From the NCBI RefSeq assembly GCF_003711515.1, contig NW_021167079.1, positions 7,470,048-7,534,047 of the forward strand: 64,000 bases of DNA. The letters are read 5' to 3'. This DNA comes from Sodiomyces alkalinus F11. Taxonomy: Eukaryota; Ascomycota; Sordariomycetes; Glomerellales; Plectosphaerellaceae. Of this stretch, positions 35,071-47,750 are shown one piece after another. A model generated the notes under the pieces. The model was not told where the DNA came from. It saw nothing but the letters and a program-made list of their open reading frames with translations, and ran no database searches. Both the position numbers and the translations under genes were made by a program. Each line of letters opens with the position of its first letter. Positions within the stretch are counted from its first letter, which is position 1.

Positions 35071-36270
35071 TTACAACTGCGCAAACACGGTAGCAAAAAT
35101 CTCCCGGCTCTTCATCAAGTTCAACACCCGCAACCTTTCGTTATCCAAATGGGCCGAATCACTGGCCTGTCCGCAGGGTAAATGGGCAGCCGGTGCTCCA
35201 AACTCCTTCTCCAGGAACCGGATGGCCGGGATCGACCCTCCCTCGCGGATGTACAACGGTCTCCTGGGGACCTCGTCAGTCGTGGTCTTCCCAGCTTCTC
35301 CCTCTCGTCCTTGAAACACAGGAGCCCACGCCTTCATCACCGCCTCCTCGAGCGTCCGGAAAATCTCGTTCTGCGGATTCCCCAGCCACGGTTCCGCCTT
35401 GTTGTCGATCTGGATCGTCATGGTGTTGTCCGACTCGAGCTTGTCAAACTCGGACTCTAGGTACGAGGCCAGCTGCGTCACCACCTCGTTGACCTCCTGC
35501 CCCGGCACCAGACGTAGGCTGATGTGCGCGCTGGCGTGGCTGCTCACCAGGCTCCCCTCTGGCCCGGACACCTTATACCGGTGGATGGTCAAGTTGGGCT
35601 CGCGCCACCGCGCCATCAGCGCCTGCTTGACCTTCTCCACGGGGCCCTTCTCGCCCCTCCGCCTCATCAGGAGCCGCGCAATCTCGTCGTATCGGACCTC
35701 TTCTTCTTCCGTGGCCGGGAAGATGTTGTCGTAGAACCCCGGGATCAGCACCCGGTTTCCCGAGCCTTTCAGTTTTGATAGTACTGATGTGAGGTCCGAC
35801 AGCGGCTCGTCGTTCATGTGCGACCCGTCGACGCCCGAGTGGAGGTCAGGGCGCGGCGACTCGACGCACACGGTGGCGTGTAGCACGCCGCGCAGGCCGT
35901 AGGTCAGGCAGGGTACCTCATCATCCAGCCAGTAGCTGTTTGCCAGGAGGATGTAGTCGACCTCGCCGATCAGGTCCTTGTGGCGCCGCACCGTCTCCTT
36001 GAACCCGCGCGACGCCGACTCCTCCTCGCCCTCGATCAGGAACACCACGTCGTTGTCCAGTCCCTTGGCCTGCACCAGGTCCGTCACCGCGAACAGCGCT
36101 GCCATGATGGGGCCCTTGTTGTCGCTCACCCCGCGCCCGTACAGGTACCCGTTGACGCCCTTCATCTGGAACGGGTCGGTGGCCCACTTGCTGCCTTTCC
36201 TCTGGTCCGCCGGGACGACGTCGTAGTGCCCGTAGAACAAAATCCTCTTCTTGCGCTTCGCGGGTTGTCG

Positions 36271-36302
<32 letters not shown>

Positions 36303-37873
36303 GCTGTTGCAGCGTGCCGCTGAACCGCGCCAGCACCACGGGGTTGTACGGGCTGCTGGAGGTGCCCAGCATGTCGACCTGGCCCCCCAGCCGCTTGAAG
36401 AGGGAGCCGAGGAAGGTGGCGCCGCGGTGGCAGTCTTCGGCGAACTCGGGCCGCGACGAGACGGTCTTGAAGGATACGAACTCCTGCAGGGCCGTGACCA
36501 TGACGTCCTCCGTCTCTTCGGCTTCCCCTTGCTGGGCGGCCGATGGGCTGTCGATGCGCCAGATGGAGACGTCCTTGTCGTTGGCGGCGGTGATGTAGTA
36601 TTGCCTTCCGTTGTAGGTGGTGGCGATGGAGGAGAGGATCTTGCCCTGGTGTGCTTTCCAGCGGGCCAGGCACTGGTATTTCTGGCTGACGTGTTCGGCC
36701 TGGGCGGTTTGGTATTCGCCGTAGTGGACGGTGCTGTGTTTCTGTGATGGATGGGGCGATTAGGAGAGGCAGGAAAAAAGGGAAAAAAAGAAAAGGGAAA
36801 GATGAAAAAGAAATCCTTACACTAGCCGTCCCAGTACAAGCAGCGCTGAACAAATACCCCCAGCCCATCTGCAAACTCATAACGTCGCCCTTGTGGCTCT
36901 TGATCACGCGCAGCTTGGACCGGGTGTCGAGATCCCACAACTCGATGATGCCGCGGAGCTTGCCGGCGTACAGGAACGAGCCATCGATGGCCAGGGACAT
37001 GACAGACTCGGCGTCGTCGGTGCCGAGGACCATCAGTTCGTCCAGCCCGGGTTCTCGATCGTCCGAGCCACCATCCCGGCCACCCTCGTCCTCCCCTTCG
37101 TTGTTATTATTACCGGTACCGCTACCGCCAAGCCTCCAGAGCTTGATGGTACCGTCGCCTCCCCCGGAGATGAGCACTTCTTCGTCATCGTCAACCAGAA
37201 CTGTAGATCCCTTGGCTATGAGCATGGTATAGACGTAGCCGTAGTGGGCGAACATCTGGATGGCACCAGCGGGTATCTCGACGACTTTTTCGGCGCGCGG
37301 GATCAGGGTCCATCGTTCGTCGTTACGGCGTGGGGTAGAGGTGCCGCCGACGGCCCGGGAGTCGAAGAAACGGTGGTTCCTCCGGTCGGGATGGGTCGAC
37401 GAGTCGTGGACGGTGCGGTTCCTGGGGTCTTGGAGGTTCACCCACTGGATGGAGGTGTTCTGCGCGCCGATGTAGAGGGTGTCGTGCTGGCTGCTGTACG
37501 CAACAGAAAAGACGTCGCCGACGTCGTAAGTGCTGTAGATCTCGTAGAGCCGGGTCAGGGAGGAAGGGCACCAGGCGTTGATGATGGGGTCGCCGGCGCT
37601 GGAGAAGAGCATGGAGCCGTCCGAGGTGAGGAAGAGGCTGAGGACGCTGCGTTTGTGGGCTTGCACCTTGCCGACTTGTTGAAAGGTGGCGAGGGACCAG
37701 ACCACGATCTCGCCATCGTGCGTGCCTGCATAGACGGACTCGGTTTGGTGGCAGACGGCAAGGCAGAGGACGGAGCTGTCGTGCCTCAGGTTGTGGACCA
37801 GGTTGGGGGTGGTCTGAGGGCAAGGGCAGTCCTCTGTGTCGGAGAGGTCGGAAGCCGTGAGAGTGGAAGGCAT

Positions 37874-37908
<35 letters not shown>

Positions 37909-38827
37909 AACAGTCGTCACTGTCCTCCTTGTCTCTGTCTCTGTCTTTGTCGAATTCAGACCCGGGGTCCGAGTCGGAGCCGTGGTCGCTGGAGCTATTC
38001 TTCTGGTAGCTATCGTCGAGACGAACCAATTTCGCGCTGATACCTTCGGGGAAGGGGGGGAGAAGATGATGGTCAGCGCAGCTGATTCTTCACGGCATGA
38101 CGCTTCAATGGGGGAGTAGGGAAACTAGACAAGTCAAAATTAAAAGAAAAGAAAGGAAAAAGAAAAAAGAAAAGCCCGAAGGAAAATTGGTAGCAAGAGA
38201 GAAGAGGATCTTTGGTAATTAACATGACTCTCTCCCCAGGTAATAAAGATAGTTGGAAATCTGGGGTCCAAGACCAAGTCGGTTTGGCGTAAATGACGGA
38301 ATGCACCGTTGGCGTGATTGGTTCCCAGTGACCCCACTGTACGGAGTAAGGTAGGCCGAAGCTCCAGGGGTGTGGATAGGGGTGGATAGTCGTGACTAGC
38401 GGACGGGCAGGGCCACATGGCGCTATCGACGGCCCCTAAACCGCCTATAGTAGGAACCGCCACAGCGGACAGGGAGACGGGGAGGGGGAGGGGGGCGAAC
38501 AAAGCGACAACACAAACAACAACATGAAACCAACTTACCAGTCTTATAGGCATTTTCATACCTATATTCCCCGTTTCTCTCCTTCTCTCGAATCTCTTTG
38601 CACCCCCGACAATTGCCATCTACGTCTTCTTCGACTCGTATCCATTTGCCAGCGCCGTTTTTTGTCACGCGTACTGTCTTCGGAGGACTCCCTACCACCA
38701 CCACCTCGCTCTCCACCTCATGAGGACTCGTATGTTGATAGACCGCATCGTCGTCAATTCCCCATTGTTTTGTCCGGGATGATGTAGGCCGGATGACTAT
38801 GCCCTGCTCTTCTCGGTCGATTGTCAT
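35071..38827 (-). CDS. DUG2: Glutathione-degradation protein Dug2 (WD40 repeats plus M20 peptidase)
   Basis: Three exons: 38539-38827, 36821-38043 and 35071-36741, phase-consistent, about 1060 residues. The N-terminal half has WD40-type blades (HDSSVLCLAV...GEIVVWSLA; HKRSVLSLFL; GGGDGTIKLWRLG; HKGDVMSLQM). The C-terminal half is an M20 metallopeptidase: LFYGHYDVVPADQ (His-x-Asp), YLYGRGVSDNKGP (bridging Asp) and LIEGEEESASRGF (Glu-Glu). WD40 plus M20 is specific to Dug2, which with the amidotransferase Dug3 breaks down cytosolic glutathione. Low-complexity tracts include poly-Asp (37879-37910) and about 13 Gln (36268-36310). The first exon, starting MTIDREEQGIVIR, is supported only by splice phase and frame. 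Confidence 0.88.
36268..36312 (-). repeat. Trinucleotide repeat encoding poly-Gln
   Basis: A (GTT)n run on the plus strand is read on the minus strand as about 13 glutamines inside the M20 domain of Dug2, between the first strands and the catalytic HYD motif. Confidence 0.9.
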
Positions 38828-39834
38828 GCCGCTACTCCGTACTGTTGGGGTTCAGGACGAAAGGACCGATTTCTGGACAAGAACAAAAAAAGGGAAGAGG
38901 AAGAAAAGCAAAGGAAATAGGAAAATAGACTGGGCGGACGAGCACAGAGCACAAATGGCAGAATGCAAAAGACAGAAGACGGCAGACGAATAGGGATCGA
39001 CATTCCTTTAAAACACATCATCCATCAATCATCGGTCACAACAGATAGGATCCAGACCGAAACAAGAAGTTCGGAAAGCCGCATGGCCAAGACCTATAAG
39101 GACATAAAAGACCCCAGGTCACGCAGGCTGACCCTGAGGCCTGCAGTTGTCTGTCCCTTGTATGTTCCTGTCCACAACTATGATCGATTGCTTTCTCATT
39201 TCATATCTTCTCGTTTAGTCCGACGTCGGCCCTGGCCTCTTATCACTTATCATCCCACTGTGCAATTTCGCCATTTCTCGTCATGTCCACCGTCCGCTGT
39301 TCGACTGCAGCTGGTCTCGAAGCGATGAGACAATCGAGGCAACCAGTCACGACACGTCTCATCTCCCCTTTGCTCCGGGAAGACCTGCAGCAGTCCGATG
39401 GTTGAGAGCGAAAGACTGAGACTTGTCCCAGCCCTCACCTCACCCTACCCTCACCGCAACAAAGGAAGGACCAGGCCCCGTGGCCTGTTCTGGAGCGAAC
39501 GGGACCTCGCAGGTCGTGCAGCCTAGGCTGTGTCCCGGTAGCGCTTCCAGAGCAGAGTCAATGCCCAACTCTAGCCAGTGACGTGTCTTCCAAGACATGG
39601 GGCGTTTTCAGCTCCAAGTTGTGATGAAGTTTGATTGACCGACAATCCTACTTCATAGACCTCTCGCATTTCGACATGACCTTCTCATAATCCAGCGAAG
39701 TGTCCCATGAAATCATTCGTCATTTAATATTATCCATCACTTAATTACAACACTCGGCATCCAAACAAATCTACATCATACGTGCTCATAATTCAATTAT
39801 ATCAAATCCTCAATAATTCTCTACAACTACCGAC
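38828..39834. other. Intergenic region of about 1 kb
   Basis: Divergent spacer between the Dug2-like and deoxyribosyltransferase-like genes. It holds TACTCCGTA at 38833-38841 and AT-rich leader sequence from about 39640 onward. No protein-coding or tRNA-like structure was recognised. Confidence 0.5.
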
Positions 39835-40338
39835 ATGTCATTAGTCGTCTTAGCCCCAGCCCGACCTCCTCTCCCCCCAGACCACAAGACCATTTTCCTC
39901 GCAGGAACCACCAGCACCACCGACCCCGATCAGCAAGACTGGCGCTCCACCCTCTCCGATGCCCTGGCCTCTCTCTCCCTTCCCATCGTAATTCTGAACC
40001 CCTTTCGTCCAGACTGGGACGACACCTGGCGAGAGGACGTCTCCGACCAGCGCTTCGTCGAACAGACCACCTGGGAGCTCGACATGCAGCACCACGCAGG
40101 CCTGGTCGTCTTTTATTTCCACCCGGACACCAAGGCCCCCGTCAGCCTCCTCGAGCTGGGCCTGGCCGCTCACTCGGGGAAGCTGGTCGTCGTGTGTTGT
40201 CCCGCGGCCTTCTGGAAGAGGGGCAACGTTGAGATTGTCTGTGCCCGGTATGGTCTCACCTTGGTCGACTCGCTGGATGATCTTCGAGATGTCGTTGTGA
40301 AGCAGTTGGAGACGCAGCATGGAAGAATTTCGCTGTGA
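39835..40338 (+). CDS. Nucleoside 2-deoxyribosyltransferase-like protein
   Basis: Single exon, 167 residues. It reads KTIFLAGTTSTTDPDQQDWR, VILNPFRPDWDDTWRE, FVEQTTWELDMQHHAGLVVF, PVSLLELGLAAHSGKLVVVC and RGNVEIVCARYGLTLVD. This is the pattern of the small nucleoside 2-deoxyribosyltransferase-like family common in fungi and bacteria: a Rossmann-like fold with a conserved Trp-Glu pair and a catalytic-type Glu in SLLELG. Enzymes of the superfamily exchange bases on deoxyribosides or cleave N-glycosidic bonds. The substrate here is unknown. The start is preceded by an AT-rich leader and no alternative ATG fits better. Confidence 0.8.
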   Translation: MSLVVLAPARPPLPPDHKTIFLAGTTSTTDPDQQDWRSTLSDALASLSLPIVILNPFRPDWDDTWREDVSDQRFVEQTTWELDMQHHAGLVVFYFHPDTKAPVSLLELGLAAHSGKLVVVCCPAAFWKRGNVEIVCARYGLTLVDSLDDLRDVVVKQLETQHGRISL

Positions 40339-41175
40339 CTCCCGTCATTCGTCTATCCCGACCTGTGTGTATTCAAAGCATTGAGGTCTTTGATCGTGTA
40401 TGTTGTTTGGTAATTAGTACGCACGACTTTGATCACATTGCACCATCTCTGTGGCCCTCTGGGAGGAGGCTTGACTTGATATCCGAACATATCCGAACTG
40501 CCAGAGCCCGTGCATCTAACGCAAGAGACGGTTGTTTTTTTGTCCATCTTTCTTTTTTTTTTCTTTTTTTTCTTCGCACAGAGTATATTAGATCCTCTAC
40601 CATAACATAGAGCACATACGACCATACCCACTGGAAAACTCGGGATCCCGTCCGCTCTCCCCTAGATAAGCCAGTGAGGGCTGGATTAGTAGTTGGGTCG
40701 GTGACGACCAGCGAATACCCGGTGTTGTATGTTTTTGTCCTTCCCCCCTTTTTTTGTCTCTTTCACCGTAGGAGGTATGTAGCATGGATCATTAAATAGT
40801 GGGTTTTACGTGCTTACTATCCAACCTTATATGCCTGATAAGCAACCCCTTAAAAACCCCTGCCACCACTAACACCACCCTCCTTGATTACTGTTGGCGG
40901 AGGGTATTTATACTAATATATCGCCCTTGACTTCCCGGACAATTTTGCTTTCTTTTTCGTTGAAACTCACCCTGGCGACACACTCGCCACCTATATCACG
41001 CCATACAAGCAACGCGATGGGCATATCGCCCATTATGGCAATGCTTCGCGCGAGTGGCTTATGATAATCGACAGGAACCTCTTTCGCGTCTCAATCTCCT
41101 TCCCCCTCCGACGGCTTCCCGGTCATTCACAACGTCGGTATCCTTACATAGCCCCAGGCCCTCCGACGCCGATAG
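40339..41175. other. Intergenic region
   Basis: Contains poly(T) tracts near 40534 and 40548-40571 and a TATA-rich segment around 40905-40925. The 5' exon of the following frameshifted gene may lie in 40980-41170 but could not be defined. Confidence 0.4.
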
Positions 41176-41887
41176 GCTCAACTCCGAGAACGTCTCGGCG
41201 AAGGCGGGAAATGGGGCTTCGTCGTATATCGCACCACGTACGGCGACGACCAGGGTTGGAAGCGAGTCAAAGAGACCATTCAAGAGGTCTCGGCATCTGA
41301 CATAGAGGCATTAAGAGCGCCGGATTTGGCCAGTTCCCTTGACTGCGTCTTTATGGACGACAAGGAAACCCTGGAGAGCATCTCACGACCAGAACTTCGG
41401 AAACGCTTCCGCAAATGGGCGGGCCCGCGAGGCTTTCAAGAAAGAGGAACAAAGCCATCCGGGTATGCCGATCCCCGAATCGGTCCAAGATTCGCCAGAC
41501 GCAGAACCACGAAGTGTTTTACGTCTGGTCCCCAGCCTCCGAGATAACTCCCGCCATATCTTCTTCCTTCAGATTGATGAGGACAGTTTGCGGAGCATTG
41601 TGTATGACAGTGACCCCAGCGATTGGTGGAATATGGGTCACGTTAATTTCATTAATTCTGCGTGGGAGCCTGAGGGGGCTCCTGAGACCGAAGAAGAAAG
41701 GCTGGCAATACTCGGAGATGAACCGCTGCCGCCTATTGATGGCTATACCGACGAAGACGTTGGCTGGATGAAGCTCAAAATCCACAATCTGGGTATCAGC
41801 TTCCACCTAATCGCAGATAGTTACGTGGATAACCACTGGTACCCCGGTTACCAAAGACCGCCTGCGATTGTGGACGTGAATACATAG
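41176..41887 (+). pseudogene. Conserved-looking fungal protein of unknown function, apparently frameshifted
   Basis: Two overlapping frames look like parts of one protein. The first (41176 to about 41420) reads GEGGKWGFVVYRTTYGDDQ then SRPELRKRFRKWA, preceded by a TAG that could be an intron acceptor. The second, one base shifted (about 41430-41887), reads REAFKKEEQ, then RHIFFLQIDEDSLRSIV, MGHVNFINSAWEP and EDVGWMKLKIHNLG, ending in TAG. I recognise this as the layout of a common fungal family (Tyr-Arg-Thr-Thr-Tyr start, later VDE and VGWM blocks) without known function. The change of frame falls in GGGCGGGCCCG at about 41416-41426, so a one-base insertion, a sequencing error or an unseen intron could explain it. 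No start codon could be fixed. Confidence 0.55.
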
Positions 41888-42380
41888 GCAGCCGTGAGCC
41901 TCAGCTATTACGACCGTTGTGGACATGGTGGACATGAACACATCTGCATCAGGGCCTCGGAGCCTAATACGTGCATTAATCCCCCATCATTGGCCTACTT
42001 TTTCCTACTACTCAAACAGATAGGATAGTGCACTGTACATGTGCGGAATTCTACCCTCAATATCTCGAAGAGTCTCGAAAATGCCGTCGCGGTATGGCTG
42101 GACGGACCGAAACCTCTGTCGACCCAGTCACCTGTAGCTCCGTGTATATGCCACACGCAACATGGTCTGTCCTCGTCATGGTGCTCTCATGGTTGGCGTA
42201 GTCGAAGACAGCAACCGTCTGGTAGAGAGGCGAAATGCGTTAATCTTTTTTTTTTTCCTTTTTTTTTTTTCCTTTTTTTTTCCCCGCCTCGTGTTACAAC
42301 TTACTGACCACAAGGCTTAGGCCGTAAACTGGACAGGAAGCTCCCCAGGGGACCAGGGGTTATTCGGAGATCGGGGTTAA
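41888..42380. other. Intergenic region
   Basis: Contains a poly(T)/pyrimidine tract at 42244-42282. The first exon of the following APH-type gene probably lies here but could not be identified. Confidence 0.4.
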
Positions 42381-43845
42381 AGTGTCGCGACTTACAACCA
42401 TCATCACGTCCAGGATGATTCCTGCCCCGCATTCCCTCTGACATCGGAGCAATTCGAAGACCAAATTAAAGCATTTGTCGCCTCTATAGACGAAGGGGCT
42501 ATCTGCCACCTCGCCTCTCAGCACAATGACCGTAAGCCCTGCAACATCACCAGGCAGAGCAGGGGAAGCTTCAACGTCTGCTTCTTTGCTCGTTTTGGCG
42601 ACAGCACCACATTGGTTGTCAGAATCCCTTTAGAGCCTGTGGTTGACGATAGTTGGACCAAGGTCCAGAGCGAGGTTGCCACCATGCGGTTCGTCCAACC
42701 GACTCTCCTATCGTGACCGTGCTAATGTTCATAGTTATCTGAAGCTGAAGACGAGGATCCCCGTCCCTCATGTCCATGCGTACGGCCAAACCACGCAACT
42801 GACGAAGGATGGGTCCACCACAACGACATTCATGATCTCCGAATTTATCCCTGGCCAAACAATTCGCCTCGACGACGTGAAAAAGACGACCAAGGAGCGC
42901 CGAAGACGATTCTTGGACGATCTGACCGACGTCCTCGTCGAGTTGCGTCAGTTAGAGTTCCCTGCCGCCGGCTCCTTGATGCCAAACCCCGATGACGAAT
43001 CCGAACCAGTTGTCGACGGCTTTCTCAGTATGGCTATGAATGAGCTGCAGGTAGATCGCGGGAGGAAGTGCAGCCTATCATCCTTTTCTTCCGCCGAGGC
43101 ATTCATGGACTACCAATACGCTATCCTATCCAACAGTTGCGAAGTGCCGTCCGTATCCTTAGACCAGCAGGTGGCAGAAGAGGAGCTATTCATACTTCAC
43201 ACCTTGGCGGAACGAATTCCGCAGCTTCTAAATCCCCGATGGTCAAATGGCCCGTTTATCTTGACCCACCTAGACCTTACATGTGGAAACATCGTCGTCG
43301 ACGAGGACCTACACATCATTGGCATCATCGACGGGGAATTCGCCGGCACGGTGCCTCTGCAATACTTCACACCGCCGCTCTGGGTCACAGGCCATAGTCG
43401 CCCTGGACTGATCTTTCCCTCAATGGACCCCATTATCCAGGACTTTAAAGAAGCCCTTCAAGCCAAATCCGCCACCTCTGAGGGCTGCGCCCAGCTCATG
43501 CGAGAGTGGAACTGGAACACGCAACAGGAGTCGATGTTTCCCATGGTTCAAATCCTGCGTCGTCCCCATACGCTACTCCGGGTCTATCGTGCATTTATCA
43601 ACAAGGGCGACTACAAAGAAAATGTTGCCAACTTCTTTGAGCATCATAGCAGAGCGAAGGACCTCGTGTCGGTGGCAGAGCGCCGAGTTGAGTCGTCCAA
43701 CCGGTACACTCGATACTTGGAAGATCACGGACTTTTGGTTATCGATGAAGAGGCCGAACAGAAAGAGGCCGAATTTATTGCTATCCTTAAGGAAGGCATC
43801 GCAAAAGCCAAGGCAATCCAAGAGGACCTGGAAAAGTTGTTGTGA
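42381..43845 (+). CDS. Aminoglycoside phosphotransferase (APH)-fold protein, 5' end unresolved
   Basis: Two visible exons, 42381-42688 and 42735-43845, joined by a 46-base intron (GTTCGT...CATAG). The first part reads SRGSFNVCFFARFGDSTTLV then VVRIPLE and SEVATMRYLKLKTRIPVPHV, the N-lobe of fungal APH-like kinases. The second holds FMISEFIPGQTI, the catalytic-loop block FILTHLDLTCGNIVVDED (HxDxxxxN) and the metal-binding IIGIIDGEF in place of a DFG-type motif. Such proteins are numerous in filamentous fungi; their substrates are mostly unknown and drug resistance should not be assumed. Upstream of 42381 the frame hits a TAA without an ATG, so an upstream exon or another start must exist. Confidence 0.78.
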
Positions 43846-44368
43846 AACGAGCGACCTGACAACTTGCGGTACGCTTGGTGTAGCTGAAAGGATAGCCCTG
43901 TAACTCCTGAGCCTGCATGTGTGCTTGAAGCGAGTTGATATACTCTTGGCCCTTTTCTCCGACCCCGGTCTCCTTTTGCCTCTTGAGCTAGATGAGCTTT
44001 CGACATCTGATTTGCATATCTCGGGAAAGGCGATGACAGTCACAAAGGTTGTCAGCGCGTCCAGGAGTAGGGGTAGAGGCTTTAGCTTTCTTACTTTCCC
44101 AACCCCTTTTCTATTCCTCTTCGTTGCCTTCTCAACGACCGTCTATCACAAAGTCCAAGACATGCTATGTACGGAGCACAGTGCAACCGAGAGCTCAGTC
44201 TACGTTATCAGGGAGACACTCGCAACCACACCGAACTCACATCAGTTGCAATGCTGGGAACACCATTGTCCAAAGCAAGCTATAAGAATATCTGAAATGA
44301 AATGATTCAAATGCCGAACAACACCACCTGATGATCATGTATATATAAAAATAGAAATATAAAAACGC
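43846..44368. other. Convergent 3' intergenic region
   Basis: Between the stop codons of the APH-type and TAPT1-type genes. ORFs here show no recognisable features. AT-rich at 44335-44365, consistent with 3' UTR. Confidence 0.5.
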
Positions 44369-47300
44369 CTACCAAATGCGTTTCGTAACCATCTCATACC
44401 TCTGCACGCCCTGGTATTCCCCCTCAGGCGTCTTCTTCTCCGACTTGTCAGGCCTTCCTTTCCCCTTGAGCCCCTCGTCCTTATCCGCGTTAATCCACCT
44501 CCTCTTCTCCTCCGTGACTTCAACGTGGCCATAACCCCCCAGCCGTTTTCCCTCCGCATCATACGACTCCGGGGAGGCCTGGCCCACGGAGATGAGATGC
44601 TCCTTGACCTTCATCCTGGCGTACCGGTTCCTCGAATAGCGAAGGAGCGCCATGCCGAGGAGGATTTTGACGATGAGCAGGACCAAGAACGCGATGAAGA
44701 AGACCACGAGCATGGTCACGGCGGCGATGACGTCGTCGGTCGTCCAATCCAGCCACCCACGGCCTTTCCCGCTCGCCCGTCCGTACGGATACCCGTAGAC
44801 CGAGCGGCCCAGGGCGTCCCGGAGGAGGGTGTCGAGCCTGTCGAGCGCCGCCAGCATCACCGGCGACGAGGGCGTGGCCGACTCGGCCGACAGGGACGTC
44901 TGCGTCGACTCGACGATGGGGACCGAGACGTGGGACGACAGGAACATGTGGTATGTCTGAATGGATGATCGAATGAATAGGCACGAGAGGGGAGCGACGG
45001 CGAGCCCGACCCGGCGGGTAAGACTTGGTGTGACGAAGGCCTTGAGAAGGTCAGTTAAGAAGAACCACCAGGTATGGAGTGAGTGGAAGAAAAGCAGAGA
45101 GAAAGGGGGGATTGGGGGGGAGGGGGAGAGAGTGAGACGAGAAGGGAGGGGAGAGGAGAACTTACATTAGTGTAGTAATCCTTCGACAGTATGTCCAGAA
45201 TACGGCTGTAAAATGTGGGCCTGATCTTATTAAACTTGTTGACATAGGCGTGTTTGATGGTATCGACGAGGATCTCGCTGCCAATCACAATAAGGAAAGG
45301 AGAGAGCACTTCGCCTGACCAAATCCACGTGGGCAACATAGTAAAGCTGTGCGGCAGAATAGACGGGCTGTGGAGCGGCTTCGTGCTGGTCGCCTTCAAG
45401 TCGCCGGCGCCCGGGATGGACAGGCCCCCGACCTCGACGACATTGCGCATCCCGATGATGAAGAGCATGAGCCAGAGCTGGAACCGCTCGGAAATGTCGG
45501 CGCACGTCAGCTGGAACAGGTTGTCCTTCTCGAAGCGCTTGAAGACGGTGCTCTTGACCTCGACGAACTGGTTCGACAGGAGCAGCGTCAGGAGCGCGTT
45601 CGAGTACGAGTTGACGGCGACGTTGAGGGTGATGACTTGGTAGTAGAGCGCCACCGAGTGGATGATGTTGTAGGCCAGGGCCAGCAGGAAGAGGCCGGCA
45701 GGCTTCAGGACCTTGGACCGTCCGGCCGGTGTTCGGGAGACCGTTTCGGTACCCAGGAGACACTCAAACACGTCCTGGCCGAGGGCGGAGAGGAGCCGGT
45801 CTCCAACCTGTACACAAGATTGGTCAGCCAGAAGAATCCAGATGGAAGCAGAGAGGCAGAGCGCCGGCATGATGATGGTGATCGTACCTCGAGAACGTTG
45901 TAAATGACATAGAGCTTAATGGCATCCTGTCCACGGATCACATGATACATGCGGCTGGCATCGAGCCTCATGAGAAAGAGGGAACTGAGGATAATGACAC
46001 CGCCCAAGAGGATGTCGGCCTTGTGCATATTGGTCAAGTTGGAAGGCAACGACTTGGCCCTCCGGTGTCCGGAGATGCCATGTCCCGAGTGATTGTGGTC
46101 ATGGTCCTTGTGGGGAAGCGGATGGGCACCCTTGGTGTGTTGAGCAGAAGCGTCGGCGGCATGGCCATTGCCAGCAGCCGCCTTGCTATCTGAGCGCAGA
46201 CGGAGAGACGATACGGCGCGCCTCCTTTCGTCTTGCGTCAGAAGAACGTCCTGAGGACGACCTGTCTCATTCTGACCTGGGCCCCGGCCTCCCGGCGCGC
46301 CCTGTTGGATGTCACACTCCGGGCAAGGTTGTTCTGAGCCACGACGGCTCTTGCTCCCCCGGGACCAGACTCTCCTCTTTAGGCCGCGCCAGACATAGCT
46401 GACGGCCCATTTCGCCTCCTTCACGATGAAGTAGCACCACCACTTGACCAGGACACCCACGGCGATGCAGAACCGTATGGGGAGAATGGTGAAGTTGTAA
46501 AGCCACGCATCGAGACAGGCAAGGGCGCCGAAGTTGAGGGTTCGTTCGAGGTAGAAGGGGAGGACGAGGACATTCTTCAGGCGTTCCAACTTGACGGCGG
46601 TGGATTCGTAGGGAATTTCGTTGGCGTAGGACTGATGAATGTACAGCGGACTGGGCCGTTGCGTAGACAGCTCAAGCTGAAGGTGAGTGGGTATGGACAT
46701 CGGCGGGAGAGGGATCGAGGGCGGCATCGGTGAGGGTAGAGGTAGACCTGGTTGCGCAGAAGATTGGAATGGTCGCAGCTGGGATTGCGTGGTCGTGATG
46801 GATGGAGGCCGAGAGACAGGTCTCGCGAACGAGCGAGAGGCCTGGTCGTCGGCATTGGGGTGGACGTTGATAGCGAGCTTCAAGGCGGGTGGTCGGACGG
46901 AGGAGGGATTGAGGGAGTTTCGGCGAGGGGACGAGCTTGGGGAATCCGTATCCGTGTTCTGCGACTTTCTGTTCCCCGGAGGCGTGGACGTCGTCCTTCC
47001 CAGACCGGGGCGAGGCCAATGTTCGGAGGCCCGTTGTGAATCCCTCCCCGTCGTATCGAGTCTTGTAGCTCCAGGCTGTGTGAGGTTGTTCGGTGGGAGT
47101 ACAGATTGTCTGGATTTTAGCTGGTCGGCGGGGAGTGGGCGTGGATTCTGGGATCGTGACCGGCTTCGATCGAGGTCGACGACACTTCCTTCTCCGTCGA
47201 AGATGGCGACGGGGAGAGACTCGGCTTCAGAAGTCAACTGCTGTATGTCAACAGCAGACAGCCTTCGAACACGACCGTGCGTTGGCGGCTTGGCCGAGGC

Positions 47301-47750
47301 GGAGGTCTTTCTGGGTCTAGTGCTCTCATCCTGCTTCTTCTTGTTCGGTGGAGCGGGGTCGGACGGCGTTGGGGAGGGTGGAGAAGGGGATGTGCCGTCG
47401 GAAGTAGCGGAAGGATGGGGGCCTGTCAGGTCGGAAGAGGACGAGGAGCGGGAGGACAGGTCTTCGTCCGAATTGCCGCCCGGGATGGTTGGTAGGGACG
47501 TGGCGGGAGGAGCGGCAGGTTTCGTGGGAGGACATGTCGGTGAAGCGATTGGAGGGTGGACGGAGGAGTCGGTAGAGATGCTTCCTGTGGCTACGACATG
47601 TCGTGATCGTTTGAAGGCATCGCGTGGAGATGTGGGTGTACGAGACATCGAGGCGCTAGCATCATGGGGATTGTGGTGTCGACTCTTGACGGATTCTTGG
47701 TGGTGGTGGTGGTGGTGGTCGGACACGGTCGCAGGGTGGTTACTCGCCAT
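44369..47750 (-). CDS. TAPT1/Emp65-family multi-pass membrane protein
   Basis: Three exons: 45888-47750, 45166-45807 and 44369-45040, all GT-AG and phase 0, about 1058 residues. The first 370 residues are Ser/Pro/Arg-rich and probably disordered, with a His run at the start. The conserved part begins ERLKNVLVLPFYLERTLNFG, then LDAWLYNFTILPIRFCIA, DILLGGVIILSSLFLMRLDA, SRMYHVIRGQDAIKLYVIYN, VGDRLLSALGQDVFECLL, and LTLLLSNQFVEVKSTVFKRF then EKDNLFQL. This is the TAPT1 (DUF747) family of ER or ciliary membrane proteins; yeast Emp65 acts with Slp1 in folding quality control. A further membrane helix (MLVVFFIAFLVLLIVKILLG) lies in the last exon. The role is by family only. Confidence 0.9.

Noticed and set aside
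36893..38119. 408-codon ORF antisense to Dug2
   Set aside because: It is the complement of the WD40 exon and poly-Asp run; no recognisable domain.
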